Program-made: the position numbers and the translations under genes
NCBI GenBank assembly: GCA_031285645.1
Contig: JAITVU010000147.1
Coordinates: 1 to 8,862 of the forward strand
DNA from: Oscillospiraceae bacterium
GTDB lineage: Bacteria; Bacillota; Clostridia; Oscillospirales; Ruminococcaceae
DNA: 8,862 nt
Direction of reading: 5' to 3'
Notes under the pieces: generated by a model
The model's database searches: none
Seen by the model: the letters and a program-made list of their open reading frames with translations, nothing else
Told to the model about the DNA's origin: nothing
In this document: positions 1 through 6,573 of the stretch, piece by piece
Layout: each line of letters begins with the position of its first letter
Numbering within the stretch: the stretch's first letter is position 1

Positions 1-1202
1 GAGGGACGGTTATTGAGCGGTGGGACGGTAACTGCCTCCAGCACCAGCATATGGAAGGCCGCGGGCTCCGGATTGTACCGGTCCGCCACCCGATAGTTCC
101 CGGGGATGTAGTGGAAATACGCCGCCTGGTCGGCGATATGCGGGTTGCGCCGCGCGACCTCCATGCCTTCATAATCGTCCGGCGCGCCCTCCAGGTGAAT
201 CGCCCGCTCTATCGTCAGCGCTTCGTCCACATGCAGCGTGCCGGCCGGGCTTGAGCATACGCCTTGTCCGATCTGCTCGCTGCGCAGCAGCGCGCCGCCG
301 GATACCCGCAGCTCGCCGCCGTTAAAGACCGCGCCGCCCTGCCCGGCGGTGTTGTCCACAATCTGTCCGCCGCTCACCGTCAGCCGGGATTCGTAGCTGC
401 ACATGCCGCCGCCGTTTGCCGCAGCCTCGTTACCATAGATACGCCCGCCGGTGATCTCCACATTGCTCGATAAGGCAGTGTAAATCGCACCGCCATCCTC
501 GGCGGCCTGGTTGCCGTAAATCCTGCCGCCGCTGATCTCGAGACTGCCGCCGTCGCGATTGGCAATCGCGCCGCCGCACACCGCAGCCTCGTTGCTGTAA
601 ATTTCTCCGCCGGATATCCGCACCGTACCCAGGTTCAGAATCGCGCCGCCCTGCGGCGCCCTGTTGTTCCGAAGCACGCCGCCCCGCATAATCAGCGTGC
701 CATCAGCTGCGACATAAGCTGCGCCGCCGCGAGCGGTAGTCTCGGACTCGCCGCCCTCCAGTACAGCGCCGTTCTCAATCACCGCCGTCCCGTTGATTAC
801 AAGCACAGAATCGCCGCCCGATGCACCAAATACCGATCCGTCGGTGACGCCCTCGATCCGGATATTCCGCAGCACCAGCTCCGAGTCCGGCTGTATATGG
901 ACCATCACATTTTTCATGGCGAACCGCGACGGATCCGTGCTTTGAAGCGTCACAGTCTTACCGTTTTGAATTGTAAGCATACCGTTTTCAACCACGCTGC
1001 CGTCCTGATTGTCAATTGTAATGTCAAGATGGTCCGCCGGATGATTGTTGATCAGGTCGAAAAGTTCAGCCGGCGTGCTCGCGCCGATCATGATGCTACT
1101 TGTCGCCGCCCCTACCGGCAAGGTGGCCGCAAGCAAAATTGCCGTCACCACCGCCACCGCCACCGCAAAGGACAAGATTCGCCTCTTCGCCGTTCGTTCC
1201 AT
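1..1202 (-). CDS. Secreted beta-helix repeat surface protein, partial (C-terminus beyond window)
   Basis: The reading frame is open from an ATG at 1202 to the left edge, giving 400 residues with no stop. The start is supported by a GGGAGGG ribosome binding site about 6 nt upstream and a promoter further up. Residues 1-33 form a signal peptide: a basic N-terminus (RTAKRR), a hydrophobic core of Ala/Val/Leu, and a likely cleavage near LPVGAA. Residues 40-115 are a non-repetitive region. Residues about 174-305 contain five to six imperfect repeats of 22-26 residues built on GG-x-IYxNxAxxxGGAI followed by a short strand ending in (I/V)(S/T)GG. This pattern resembles the polymorphic-outer-membrane-protein-type repeat, which folds as a right-handed parallel beta-helix. 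Residues 306-400 leave the repeat pattern and are not recognised. The role is probably cell-surface or extracellular (adhesion or glycan binding), but no catalytic motif is visible. Any anchor, such as LPXTG or S-layer repeats, would lie outside the window. Confidence 0.88.
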   Translation of the reverse strand, partial: MERTAKRRILSFAVAVAVVTAILLAATLPVGAATSSIMIGASTPAELFDLINNHPADHLDITIDNQDGSVVENGMLTIQNGKTVTLQSTDPSRFAMKNVMVHIQPDSELVLRNIRIEGVTDGSVFGASGGDSVLVINGTAVIENGAVLEGGESETTARGGAAYVAADGTLIMRGGVLRNNRAPQGGAILNLGTVRISGGEIYSNEAAVCGGAIANRDGGSLEISGGRIYGNQAAEDGGAIYTALSSNVEITGGRIYGNEAAANGGGMCSYESRLTVSGGQIVDNTAGQGGAVFNGGELRVSGGALLRSEQIGQGVCSSPAGTLHVDEALTIERAIHLEGAPDDYEGMEVARRNPHIADQAAYFHYIPGNYRVADRYNPEPAAFHMLVLEAVTVPPLNNRP

Positions 1203-1270
1203 GAAATTGCCCTCCCTCTGCACTTTCTTATCATAGATAGCAATGAAAAATCAGCCACGCAGCATAGAAT

Positions 1271-1299
1271 AGTATACCCCATCTAGCGATTTTTCTCAA
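1271..1299 (-). promoter_or_regulatory. Sigma-A-type promoter of the surface-protein gene
   Basis: Read on the minus strand, the -35 is TTGAGA (1294-1299), the spacer is exactly 17 bp, and the -10 is TATACT (1271-1276). Transcription would begin near 1264, giving a leader of about 60 nt before the ATG at 1202. Confidence 0.65.
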
Positions 1300-1472
1300 T
1301 GGGGCCTTATTCATAACGCAGCGCGCGCAGGGGCAGCACGGATGACATTCATCCGCACCTTGCGCGCGTTTCTGCGTACCTGGAGCCTTTCGCGGAGGTG
1401 ATCCGGGCGGTGGAAAGCCGTCCGGACCGCTTTCCACTCTCAAGCGAAAGGCGGTAGCTCCATGCCGGACTA
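1300..1472 (+). other. Short open fragment upstream of the recombinase remnant, unrecognised
   Basis: A plus-strand frame is open from 1317 to a TAG at 1455-1457 (46 codons, no good start). It reads like the tail of a charged protein, containing HLARVSAYLEPFAEV and ending in SSERR. It is in the same frame as the recombinase fragment that follows directly. It may be the C-terminal scrap of a gene that preceded the recombinase in the original mobile element. I do not recognise the family, and chance coding is possible in GC-rich sequence. Confidence 0.25.
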
Positions 1473-1641
1473 GACCAAAAGATAACCGCCCTTTACTGCC
1501 GTCTCAGCCAGGACGATGAGTGGGACGGGGACAGCAACAGCATCGAAATACGCAGCCGACAACGGCTTCGAGAACGTCCGCCTCTTTGTGGATGACGGTT
1601 TTTCCGGCGTAAATTTCAACCGGCCCTCGTTTCAGGAGATG
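1473..1641 (+). pseudogene. Remnant of a large serine recombinase (N-terminal catalytic domain), frameshifted
   Basis: From 1473 the frame reads DQKITALYCRLSQDDE, then DGDSNSI. This is the classic N-terminus of Tn4451/TnpX-type large serine recombinases, and the Ser in YCRLS is the nucleophile position. At 1553-1560 the frame breaks. A +1 shift then restores KYAADNGF, VRLFVDDGFSG and NFNRPSFQEM, the next stretch of the same domain, ending at 1641. Intact relatives have about eight residues (xNQKxxLx type) between SNSI and KYA, so roughly 23 nt have been lost, causing the frameshift. After 1641 the homology stops and the frame ends at a TGA (1678-1680). Only about 55 residues remain of a protein usually more than 500 long, so no activity is possible. 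This is the scar of an integrated mobilizable or conjugative element. The family assignment rests on motif recall and is confident. Confidence 0.8.
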
Positions 1642-1783
1642 GAATACACGGAAGACACAGCAACAGAGTGGACAGCGTGACAGCCATCGGGTCGCATGAA
1701 AGCACGATTTTATCATCTTTTGTAATTTTATCCTTATGGCGTTAGTGCTGGGGCGCTCGAAAAGAAATAGTGACACATAGATG

Positions 1784-1818
1784 AGCAGGATCGTAGCTGA
1801 TATGGCTACGATCCTGCT
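1784..1818. repeat. Perfect 14-bp inverted repeat (hairpin, 7-nt loop)
   Basis: The left arm AGCAGGATCGTAGC (1784-1797) is the exact reverse complement of the right arm (1805-1818), separated by TGATATG. Neither side is followed by a proper T-run on its transcribed strand: AAAAATG follows on plus and CATCTATG on minus. It is therefore not a standard intrinsic terminator. It sits 16 bp upstream of copy 1 of the dispersed hairpin repeat and could be debris of the decayed mobile element. Confidence 0.7.
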
Positions 1819-1833
1819 AAAAATGTGATACCA

Positions 1834-1889
1834 GCAAATGACCAACCCAGGAGCCAAATATGGCCCCTGGGTCTTCTGTCATTTTTGTT
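1834..1889 (+). repeat. Dispersed hairpin repeat, copy 1
   Basis: This 56-nt unit is nearly identical (53 of 56 positions) to the unit at 8626-8681 and related to 6523-6573. The inner stem pairs ACCCAGGAGCC with GGCCCCTGGGT around AAATAT, with one A-C mismatch. An outer 7-bp stem pairs AAATGAC with GTCATTT. A T-rich stretch (ATTTTTGTTCTTT) follows. It lies 239 nt past the stop of the minus-strand small-protein gene. It may act as a bidirectional terminator-like or mRNA 3'-end element, or be a small mobile repeat. The sequence alone does not decide. Confidence 0.8.
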
Positions 1890-2127
1890 CTTTATGCAAC
1901 TTTGTGTATAACATGGTATATCAAATGAGCGCAGCTGATATACATCGGGCTCTCGAAAGTCGGAAAAACCAGCAATGCTGATTCACTTATGCATATGACA
2001 AACGTATCGAAACAAAGCAGAACCTGATGCTGTCAGCAACTGGGTTCGCAATCATGAAATGATTACTTTTGCATTTACAATCCCTGTCTTATATAATGAC
2101 GGTAAACGAATACCGAACGGGGCGCCA
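1890..2127. other. Intergenic, no gene seen
   Basis: This is AT-rich spacer between repeat copy 1 and the end of the small minus-strand gene. The only structure noted is a 7-bp inverted repeat GTATATC (1916-1922) / GATATAC (1937-1943) with a 14-nt gap, weak for such AT-rich sequence. No ORF with a plausible ribosome binding site was found. Confidence 0.5.
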
Positions 2128-2355
2128 TCAGCTTCCGTTCAAGGCGTCTTCCACCGCGTCGGAAAAGTGGAGGGGAGATAGCTGCCCGGCTGTAAACAAA
2201 CCGGCCATATGCTCCACAAAGGCCCTGTCGGTGGAGACATCATGAATCGGGCTGGGAGGCACGATCTCAATCCCATATGTATGATAGCTCCCGATATCGG
2301 GATGCCTGCACTCTTCATCAAATGCTTGATATCGCCAGAGAACGTCGTTTTTCAT
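2128..2355 (-). CDS. Small conserved protein, DUF6514-like
   Basis: This 75-residue protein starts at an ATG (2355) preceded by a GGGGG stretch about 8 nt upstream. It has no signal peptide or membrane segment. The central part reads SYHTYGIEIV, and the C-terminal half runs from DVSTDRAFVEHMAGLF through SPLHFSDAVEDAL. A Tyr-Gly-Ile strand followed by a D(I/V)(S/T)TD helix and a SPxHxxDxxED tail matches my recollection of the clostridial DUF6514 small-protein type, whose function is unknown. The length fits that type. The composition is biased to conserved-looking Asp, His and Ser residues, and the codons resemble those of the neighbouring genes, both favouring a real gene. It is transcribed away from the LuxR gene. 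Family naming is tentative; the coding call is stronger. Confidence 0.7.
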   Translation of the reverse strand: MKNDVLWRYQAFDEECRHPDIGSYHTYGIEIVPPSPIHDVSTDRAFVEHMAGLFTAGQLSPLHFSDAVEDALNGS

Positions 2356-2521
2356 GTGGATATCCCCCTTTTTTCTATTGTCATTGCTTCCCTTATTCCC
2401 ACCACGCGCGAGCAGTATAGAATTATTATAGATTCGGCACGTTTCTTAAAATACACCCGAAAGGGCGGTGCTGCCGGAGAGAAAATGAGAAAGAGAGGCA
2501 AGGTTTTGTAACTGGCTTTCT

Positions 2522-2560
2522 ACAATCCTCAAGGCAGCCAAAACGGCTTGGGGGGATTGT
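2522..2560 (+). promoter_or_regulatory. Hairpin enclosing the ribosome binding site of the LuxR gene
   Basis: ACAATCC (2522-2528) is the exact complement of GGATTGT (2554-2560). Inside it either AGCC/GGCT (2536-2539 / 2545-2548) or CAAG/CTTG (2530-2533 / 2547-2550) can pair. The six-G Shine-Dalgarno tract (2550-2555) falls in the 3' arm, and the TTG start (2562) follows 1 nt after the stem. Four T residues (2560-2563) follow, so the element could alternatively work as a weak attenuator. Confidence 0.45.
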
Positions 2561-2561
2561 T

Positions 2562-5096
2562 TTGTCAGATCATGTTGCCTTTCCGCTGCGTCAGGGGATG
2601 CTGCGCAGGCCCCGGCTTAACGCCATGATTGAGCAAGGGCTCCAATACCCTCTCCTGGTGGTACAGGCCGGACCGGGATATGGAAAAACCCAGGCGATGG
2701 CCGATTATGTGTCGGTACGCGCCGCAAAGGTTCTCTGGATTCGCCTTGGCGGGCACGACAACCTGCGCGCCCACTTCTGGGCGCATTTGATCCGCGCGAT
2801 CGAGCAGGTATTCCCGGAAACCGCCGGTTTGTATGCGGCCGCGTTTCCCTCAGACCCGGCTTCTCTGGACGCTTTTGCGCGCACGCTTCAAATTCGTTTT
2901 GCCGATTACAAAGAAGTGATCTGGGTGTTTGACGATTTTGGAACCATCTCTGATCAGGCAATCATTAATTTCCTTTGGGCCTTGGCGGATATGGATCTGG
3001 AGGGCTTCCGCCTTGTGTTTATCACCAATTCCCATCGATGGGCGGAGCCTGCCGCTTTCAGCGGCAGACGGTCTCTGCTTTTGAGAGACGATCTGCGGTT
3101 TGCCAAAGACGAAATCAACGAGTTGTACCGCCTGCACGGCGTCGCGCTGGACCCCGATGAAGTTGAGCGTATCAACAGCTTTACGGAAGGGTGGCCGCTG
3201 GCCTTGCACTTGCTCGCCTTACAGCGCAAGGCGCCGGAATCGGCTGCGGGCTCCGCGACAATCACGGACGGCGCCGTACTGCGGCTGTTTGAGGGACGTT
3301 TCTTTCGGGACTATTCGGAGCGTCAGAGAAAAGCCCTGATCCGGCTATCGCTGCTGAACACGTTTACCAGGGAAATTGCCGCGGAGCTCTACGAGGGGAA
3401 CAGAGCCGACCTGGAGGGGCTGTGGAATCACTCGTTTGTCGATCAGGAGGAATCTTCCGGCAAGCTGGTTTTCCACCGTATGTGCCGGAGCTTTCTCAGG
3501 GATAAGCAGTATTTGCTGGACGCGGAAGAGGCGCGGGATGTATGGCGAATCGCCGCGCGGCGGTTCGAGACGGGAGGCGATGCCATGGAGGCCATCGCCT
3601 GCTGCAGGAATTGCGGGGACCACATTGGCGTGCTGCGAGTCATCCGCGAAGTCGCCCTGTCACAATTCGGGATTTCGGAGCAGACGGCGGCGTATTTTAT
3701 CGAGCACCTGGAGCCGTTGACGCCAGAGGATGGAGCCTCATATCTGACGGCGCTCGGACTCAGGGCCTTGATCCTCATGACGCTGGGCCGGCTGGATGAG
3801 GCCGAGGACCTTGCGCTCGATCTGGAGCGGCGTCTGATCCACAGCCGGACGCCGGAGGCCCGCGCTTCTTTGGGATCGGTGAACATCATACGCGGGTTTA
3901 TCCACATGCTCAACGCCCGGGATGATTTTGCCGGCTATTTCAAAACGGCCGCCGGTTATCTGTCCCGGGAGGAAATCCCCAACACGGAAACCGGACTGCG
4001 CATACACAATCAGCATAGCTTTTCCATGTCGGACAACCTGCCCGGGGCAAAGGAGCGCATGGAGGCGGCCGTCCGCGACGCCGCTCCATGGATGCGCCGG
4101 CTGTTTGGCGGCGGCATGGCCGGCATGGAGCATATTTTTTCAGCCGAGGCCGCCTATTTGTCTTACCGAATGAAGGACGCCCGGCAGCACGCCTACCGGG
4201 GGATCTACGAAGCGCAGGCCAACGCCCAGCACGACCTGGTGTGCAACGGCTTTCTTCTCCTGGCCCGCGCCGCTCTTATGCGCGGAGACTACGCGGAAAC
4301 CGCGCGGCAGATACAAAATATCACCGCCTATGCCGATCGCTATGACATCGACGTTCTCCGAGACATTCGGGATACGGCGCTGGCTTGGTATTATATCCGG
4401 CTGCGGGACCCGGACCGGGTTCCCAAGAACATCACCACCGCCCACTTTTTGCGCCACCCCGTGCTGACCTACACCCGCGCGGATATCGTCTATGGTAATT
4501 ACCTGGCCTGCATTGGGGAATTTGCCCAGCTCATCGGCGTGATGGAGCAGGTGAGGCAGGCGTCGCCGGACATCGTGACGCAGGACGGCGTCAGCAAATA
4601 CATCCTGCTGGCCATCGGGCAGTACCACCTTGGCAACGAAGGGACCGCGGTGAAAGCCTTCTGGACCGCTTACAATATGTGCCGGCACAATGATTTGACC
4701 ACCCCGTTTATCGAGGGGGAACAGCATACGCGGGCCTTGATCGCATTGGCGCGAGGGCAGAAAAACCATGCCTTTTCCGCCGAATGGCTGAATTTGATCG
4801 GCAGGCATGTCGGCAGCTATGGGAAGCGGATCGCCTCTGTCCGGGCGGCCTATCGGCGCAGCCATTCCGCCGCGGAGTCCGCGGACAGCCCGCTTTCCAA
4901 GCGGGAAACCTTGGTGCTGCAGGCGTTGTCGCAGGGGCTGACCAGGGAGGAAATCGCATCCGTGCAGTATATTTCGGTCAATACCGTGAAATCGGCCATT
5001 CGCAGTATCTATACAAAGCTGAATGTCAGCAACAGGATGGAAGCGGTGTCTGTGGCAATTGCCCGCGGCTATATCAGCAATCACACATTGGAGTAG
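2562..5096 (+). CDS. MalT-like (LAL-type) ATP-binding LuxR-family transcriptional regulator
   Basis: This 844-residue protein has the three-part layout of large ATP-binding LuxR regulators. An N-terminal STAND-type NTPase has a Walker A at residues 36-43 (AGPGYGKT) and a Walker B at 119-126 (VIWVFDDF). A long helical, TPR-like middle spans about 340-740. A C-terminal LuxR helix-turn-helix at about 778-838 (SKRETLVLQALSQGLT, then ISVNTVKSAIRSIYTKL) binds DNA. The opening LRRPRLNAMIEQGLQYPLLV is typical of the family, which starts just before the P-loop domain. The start is TTG at 2562, chosen because the G6 tract (2550-2555) is correctly spaced. The next ATG (codon 13) would also keep every domain. 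The family responds to a small ligand plus ATP and then activates transcription; the ligand here is unknown. No sensor kinase or cognate catabolic operon is next to it; pdxS follows after 375 nt with its own promoter. No convincing -35/-10 pair was found in 2356-2521. Confidence 0.92.
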   Translation: MSDHVAFPLRQGMLRRPRLNAMIEQGLQYPLLVVQAGPGYGKTQAMADYVSVRAAKVLWIRLGGHDNLRAHFWAHLIRAIEQVFPETAGLYAAAFPSDPASLDAFARTLQIRFADYKEVIWVFDDFGTISDQAIINFLWALADMDLEGFRLVFITNSHRWAEPAAFSGRRSLLLRDDLRFAKDEINELYRLHGVALDPDEVERINSFTEGWPLALHLLALQRKAPESAAGSATITDGAVLRLFEGRFFRDYSERQRKALIRLSLLNTFTREIAAELYEGNRADLEGLWNHSFVDQEESSGKLVFHRMCRSFLRDKQYLLDAEEARDVWRIAARRFETGGDAMEAIACCRNCGDHIGVLRVIREVALSQFGISEQTAAYFIEHLEPLTPEDGASYLTALGLRALILMTLGRLDEAEDLALDLERRLIHSRTPEARASLGSVNIIRGFIHMLNARDDFAGYFKTAAGYLSREEIPNTETGLRIHNQHSFSMSDNLPGAKERMEAAVRDAAPWMRRLFGGGMAGMEHIFSAEAAYLSYRMKDARQHAYRGIYEAQANAQHDLVCNGFLLLARAALMRGDYAETARQIQNITAYADRYDIDVLRDIRDTALAWYYIRLRDPDRVPKNITTAHFLRHPVLTYTRADIVYGNYLACIGEFAQLIGVMEQVRQASPDIVTQDGVSKYILLAIGQYHLGNEGTAVKAFWTAYNMCRHNDLTTPFIEGEQHTRALIALARGQKNHAFSAEWLNLIGRHVGSYGKRIASVRAAYRRSHSAAESADSPLSKRETLVLQALSQGLTREEIASVQYISVNTVKSAIRSIYTKLNVSNRMEAVSVAIARGYISNHTLE

Positions 5097-5310
5097 ATCG
5101 ATGAGGTGCCCGGTCTATGGCCCCATGTTACAACCCCCTGTTAAGAAAAAACGCTCCTGTGTGATCTCGGTTCCCCTCTGCTATTGGAGCGGGATAAATA
5201 GCAATTTCACATATTCTCCATATCTGCATAATCGCAAGCACTCAACGAATCAATCTGATGGTTAATTTTACTTGTGCGCGCGTTTTTTGTTTTTTTAACC
5301 TTTTTATAAT
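5097..5310. other. Intergenic between the LuxR gene and the pdxS promoter; weak minus-strand terminator-like hairpin
   Basis: CGCTCC (5152-5157) pairs with GGAGCG (5186-5191) around a long 28-nt loop. On the minus strand the stem is followed by six T residues. A terminator in that direction would serve a minus-strand transcript, but no minus-strand gene lies upstream of it here. Nothing terminator-like was found on the plus strand for the LuxR gene apart from the T-rich run at 5283-5296, which lacks a good stem. Confidence 0.3.
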
Positions 5311-5340
5311 TTGTGGTAAAGTAATATAATATATTATAAT
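5311..5340 (+). promoter_or_regulatory. Promoter of pdxS
   Basis: The -35 is TTGTGG (5311-5316), the spacer is 18 bp, and the -10 is TATAAT (5335-5340). A 14-bp perfect palindrome, TATAATATATTATA (5325-5338), overlaps the -10. The surrounding AT-rich sequence offers other -10-like hexamers, so the exact start is uncertain. Transcription near 5347 would give a leader of about 125 nt. Confidence 0.5.
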
Positions 5341-5393
5341 TTTGTGATATTTTAGATCAATATAATCAATATATATCCGCTTTTCTCTCCTGA

Positions 5394-5465
5394 CCTCCTT
5401 TTTTACAAAGGAACCGATTGCGTATATTCTTATCCTAAAGCCCGACCAGTATTTGTAAAAGGAGG
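5394..5465 (+). promoter_or_regulatory. pdxS leader: anti-Shine-Dalgarno pairing
   Basis: CCTCC (5394-5398), TTTT (four of the T residues 5399-5404) and ACAAA (5405-5409) are complementary to TTTGT (5452-5456), AAAA (5457-5460) and GGAGG (5461-5465). Together they make a 14-bp helix with a two-U bulge that completely covers the pdxS ribosome binding site. The intervening 42-nt loop contains no obvious competing stem. The pairing is seen directly; a regulatory role is inferred. Confidence 0.5.
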
Positions 5466-5471
5466 ATGAAC

Positions 5472-6344
5472 ATGAACTATCACTATGAGCAGTTAAAGGG
5501 GAAGATCGAGAAGCTCAAGGGCGGAGTCATCATGGACGTTACAACTCCGGAACAGGCGCGGATCGCGCAACAAGCCGGGGCCTGTGCGGTAATGGCTTTG
5601 GAGCGCGTACCGGCGGATATTCGAGCTGCCGGGGGCGTATCCCGAATGAGTGACCCCAAGATGATTTCGGAGATACAACAGAGTGTCGGTATCCCGGTTA
5701 TGGCAAAAGTGCGTATCGGGCATTTTGTTGAAGCGGAAATTTTGGAAGCCCTCGGCGTTGACTGTATTGATGAAAGTGAAGTGCTATCTCCCGCGGACGA
5801 TCAACATCACATTGATAAGCGCAAATTTTCCACTCCGTTCGTGTGCGGAGCCAGAAATTTGGGCGAGGCGCTGCGCAGAATCGAGGAAGGCGCGGCGATG
5901 ATCAGAACAAAGGGAGAAGCCGGTACCGGAGATATTATTCAAGCTGTGAAGCATATGCGGACCATGAACAGCGAGATTCGCCAACTCCAATCGGCCAGAG
6001 AGGATGAGTTGTTTCAAAAGGCGAAAGAGCTGCAGGTTTCCTATGAACTGGTTGCGTATGTGCATCAAAACGGCTCTCTCCCTGTCTTAAACTTTTCGGC
6101 CGGCGGGGTGGCCACACCCGCGGACGCGGTACTGATGATCAAGCTGGGAGCCCAGGGCGTCTTTGTGGGTTCGGGAATCTTCAAATCCGGGGATCCCGCC
6201 AAACGCGCTGCGGCTATTGTAAATGCAGTGGCTAATTACGATAATCCCAGCTTAATTGCGCAGCTGTCGGAGGATTTGGGGGAAGCCATGGTCGGAATCA
6301 ACGAGGACGAGATTAAGGTCATCATGTCGGAGCGAGGAAAATAG
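5472..6344 (+). CDS. pdxS: Pyridoxal 5'-phosphate synthase, lyase/synthase subunit PdxS
   Basis: PdxS makes pyridoxal 5'-phosphate from ribose 5-phosphate, glyceraldehyde 3-phosphate and ammonia, in the DXP-independent vitamin B6 pathway. The ammonia normally comes from the glutaminase PdxT in a cytosolic dodecameric complex. The 290-residue protein is full length for the family. Visible signatures are Asp22 (GGVIMDV), [11 protein letters not shown], the Schiff-base Lys79 ([10 protein letters not shown]), [11 protein letters not shown], Lys147 ([11 protein letters not shown]), [13 protein letters not shown] and [18 protein letters not shown], ending in GEAMVGI. All catalytic residues expected from the Bacillus enzyme (Asp24, Lys81, Lys149) are present with a 2-residue offset. 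I chose the ATG at 5472 rather than the in-frame ATG at 5466, because 5466 abuts GGAGG with no spacer while 5472 lies 6 nt from it. No pdxT follows, and the next gene is convergent. Upstream are its own promoter and an SD-pairing leader. Confidence 0.97.
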   Translation: MNYHYEQLKGKIEKLKGGVIMDVTTPEQARIAQQAGACAVMALERVPADIRAAGGVSRMSDPKMISEIQQSVGIPVMAKVRIGHFVEAEILEALGVDCIDESEVLSPADDQHHIDKRKFSTPFVCGARNLGEALRRIEEGAAMIRTKGEAGTGDIIQAVKHMRTMNSEIRQLQSAREDELFQKAKELQVSYELVAYVHQNGSLPVLNFSAGGVATPADAVLMIKLGAQGVFVGSGIFKSGDPAKRAAAIVNAVANYDNPSLIAQLSEDLGEAMVGINEDEIKVIMSERGK

Positions 6345-6522
6345 ACGGCTTTGACACATAGGCTTTACACCGGTAAACCACCCCATGCGGCCTAACAAGC
6401 CGCTACACCCTGTATCCACCGAACATCTGTGTCTTTGACTGTTTGGCGCAGATATACTGTTGTAACCAGATGCAGATTGGATCCCCGTTAATATTAAGCA
6501 AGCACAGCAATGGTCAAAACCG
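6345..6522. other. Intergenic downstream of pdxS
   Basis: There is no ORF of note and no pdxT. A small hairpin GCGGC (6387-6391) / GCCGC (6399-6403) with a 7-nt loop has no T-run. The only strong candidate 3'-end structure after pdxS is the repeat that starts at 6523. Confidence 0.5.
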
Positions 6523-6573
6523 GCAATGACCGACCCAGGAGCTTATTAAGGCTCCTGGGTCTTCATTTTCGTT
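6523..6573 (+). repeat. Dispersed hairpin repeat, copy 2
   Basis: This 51-nt variant of the repeat has a perfect 11-bp inner stem: GACCCAGGAGC (6532-6542) pairs with GCTCCTGGGTC (6551-6561). It lacks the mismatches of the other copies. It is 5 nt shorter (one A and TGTC-like bases missing), yet a shortened outer stem AATGA/TCATT is kept, suggesting selection on pairing. TCTTCATTTTCGTT follows. It lies 180 nt beyond pdxS and 238 nt beyond the stop of the convergent TetR gene, a position suiting a bidirectional terminator. Confidence 0.8.

Noticed and set aside
1..1202. Possible CRISPR-like or tandem DNA repeat in the GGC-rich region
   Set aside because: The periodicity reflects degenerate protein repeats (GGAI type) in an open reading frame; the DNA units are not identical and there are no spacers.
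897..1286. 129-residue plus-strand ORF over the start of the surface-protein gene
   Set aside because: It is antisense to the signal peptide and promoter of a convincing minus-strand gene; its His/Arg-rich translation is typical of a shadow frame.
1504..1857. 117-residue minus-strand ORF
   Set aside because: It runs antisense across the serine recombinase fragment, the 14-bp hairpin and repeat copy 1, and has no family features.
2209..2511. 100-residue plus-strand ORF upstream of the LuxR gene
   Set aside because: It overlaps the better supported small minus-strand gene in antisense, has no ribosome binding site and shows no domain.
4140..5084. 314-residue minus-strand ORF inside the LuxR gene
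   Set aside because: It lies wholly antisense to a well-supported 844-residue regulator in GC-rich sequence. The translation is Gly/Pro/Arg-rich and shows no motif.
5152..5191. Intrinsic terminator after the LuxR gene
   Set aside because: The short stem with a 28-nt loop has its T-run on the minus strand, where no gene would use it; kept only as a note.
5466..5471. ATG at 5466 as the pdxS start
   Set aside because: It directly abuts the GGAGG site with no spacing. The in-frame ATG at 5472 has the normal 6-nt spacing and gives the usual family N-terminus.
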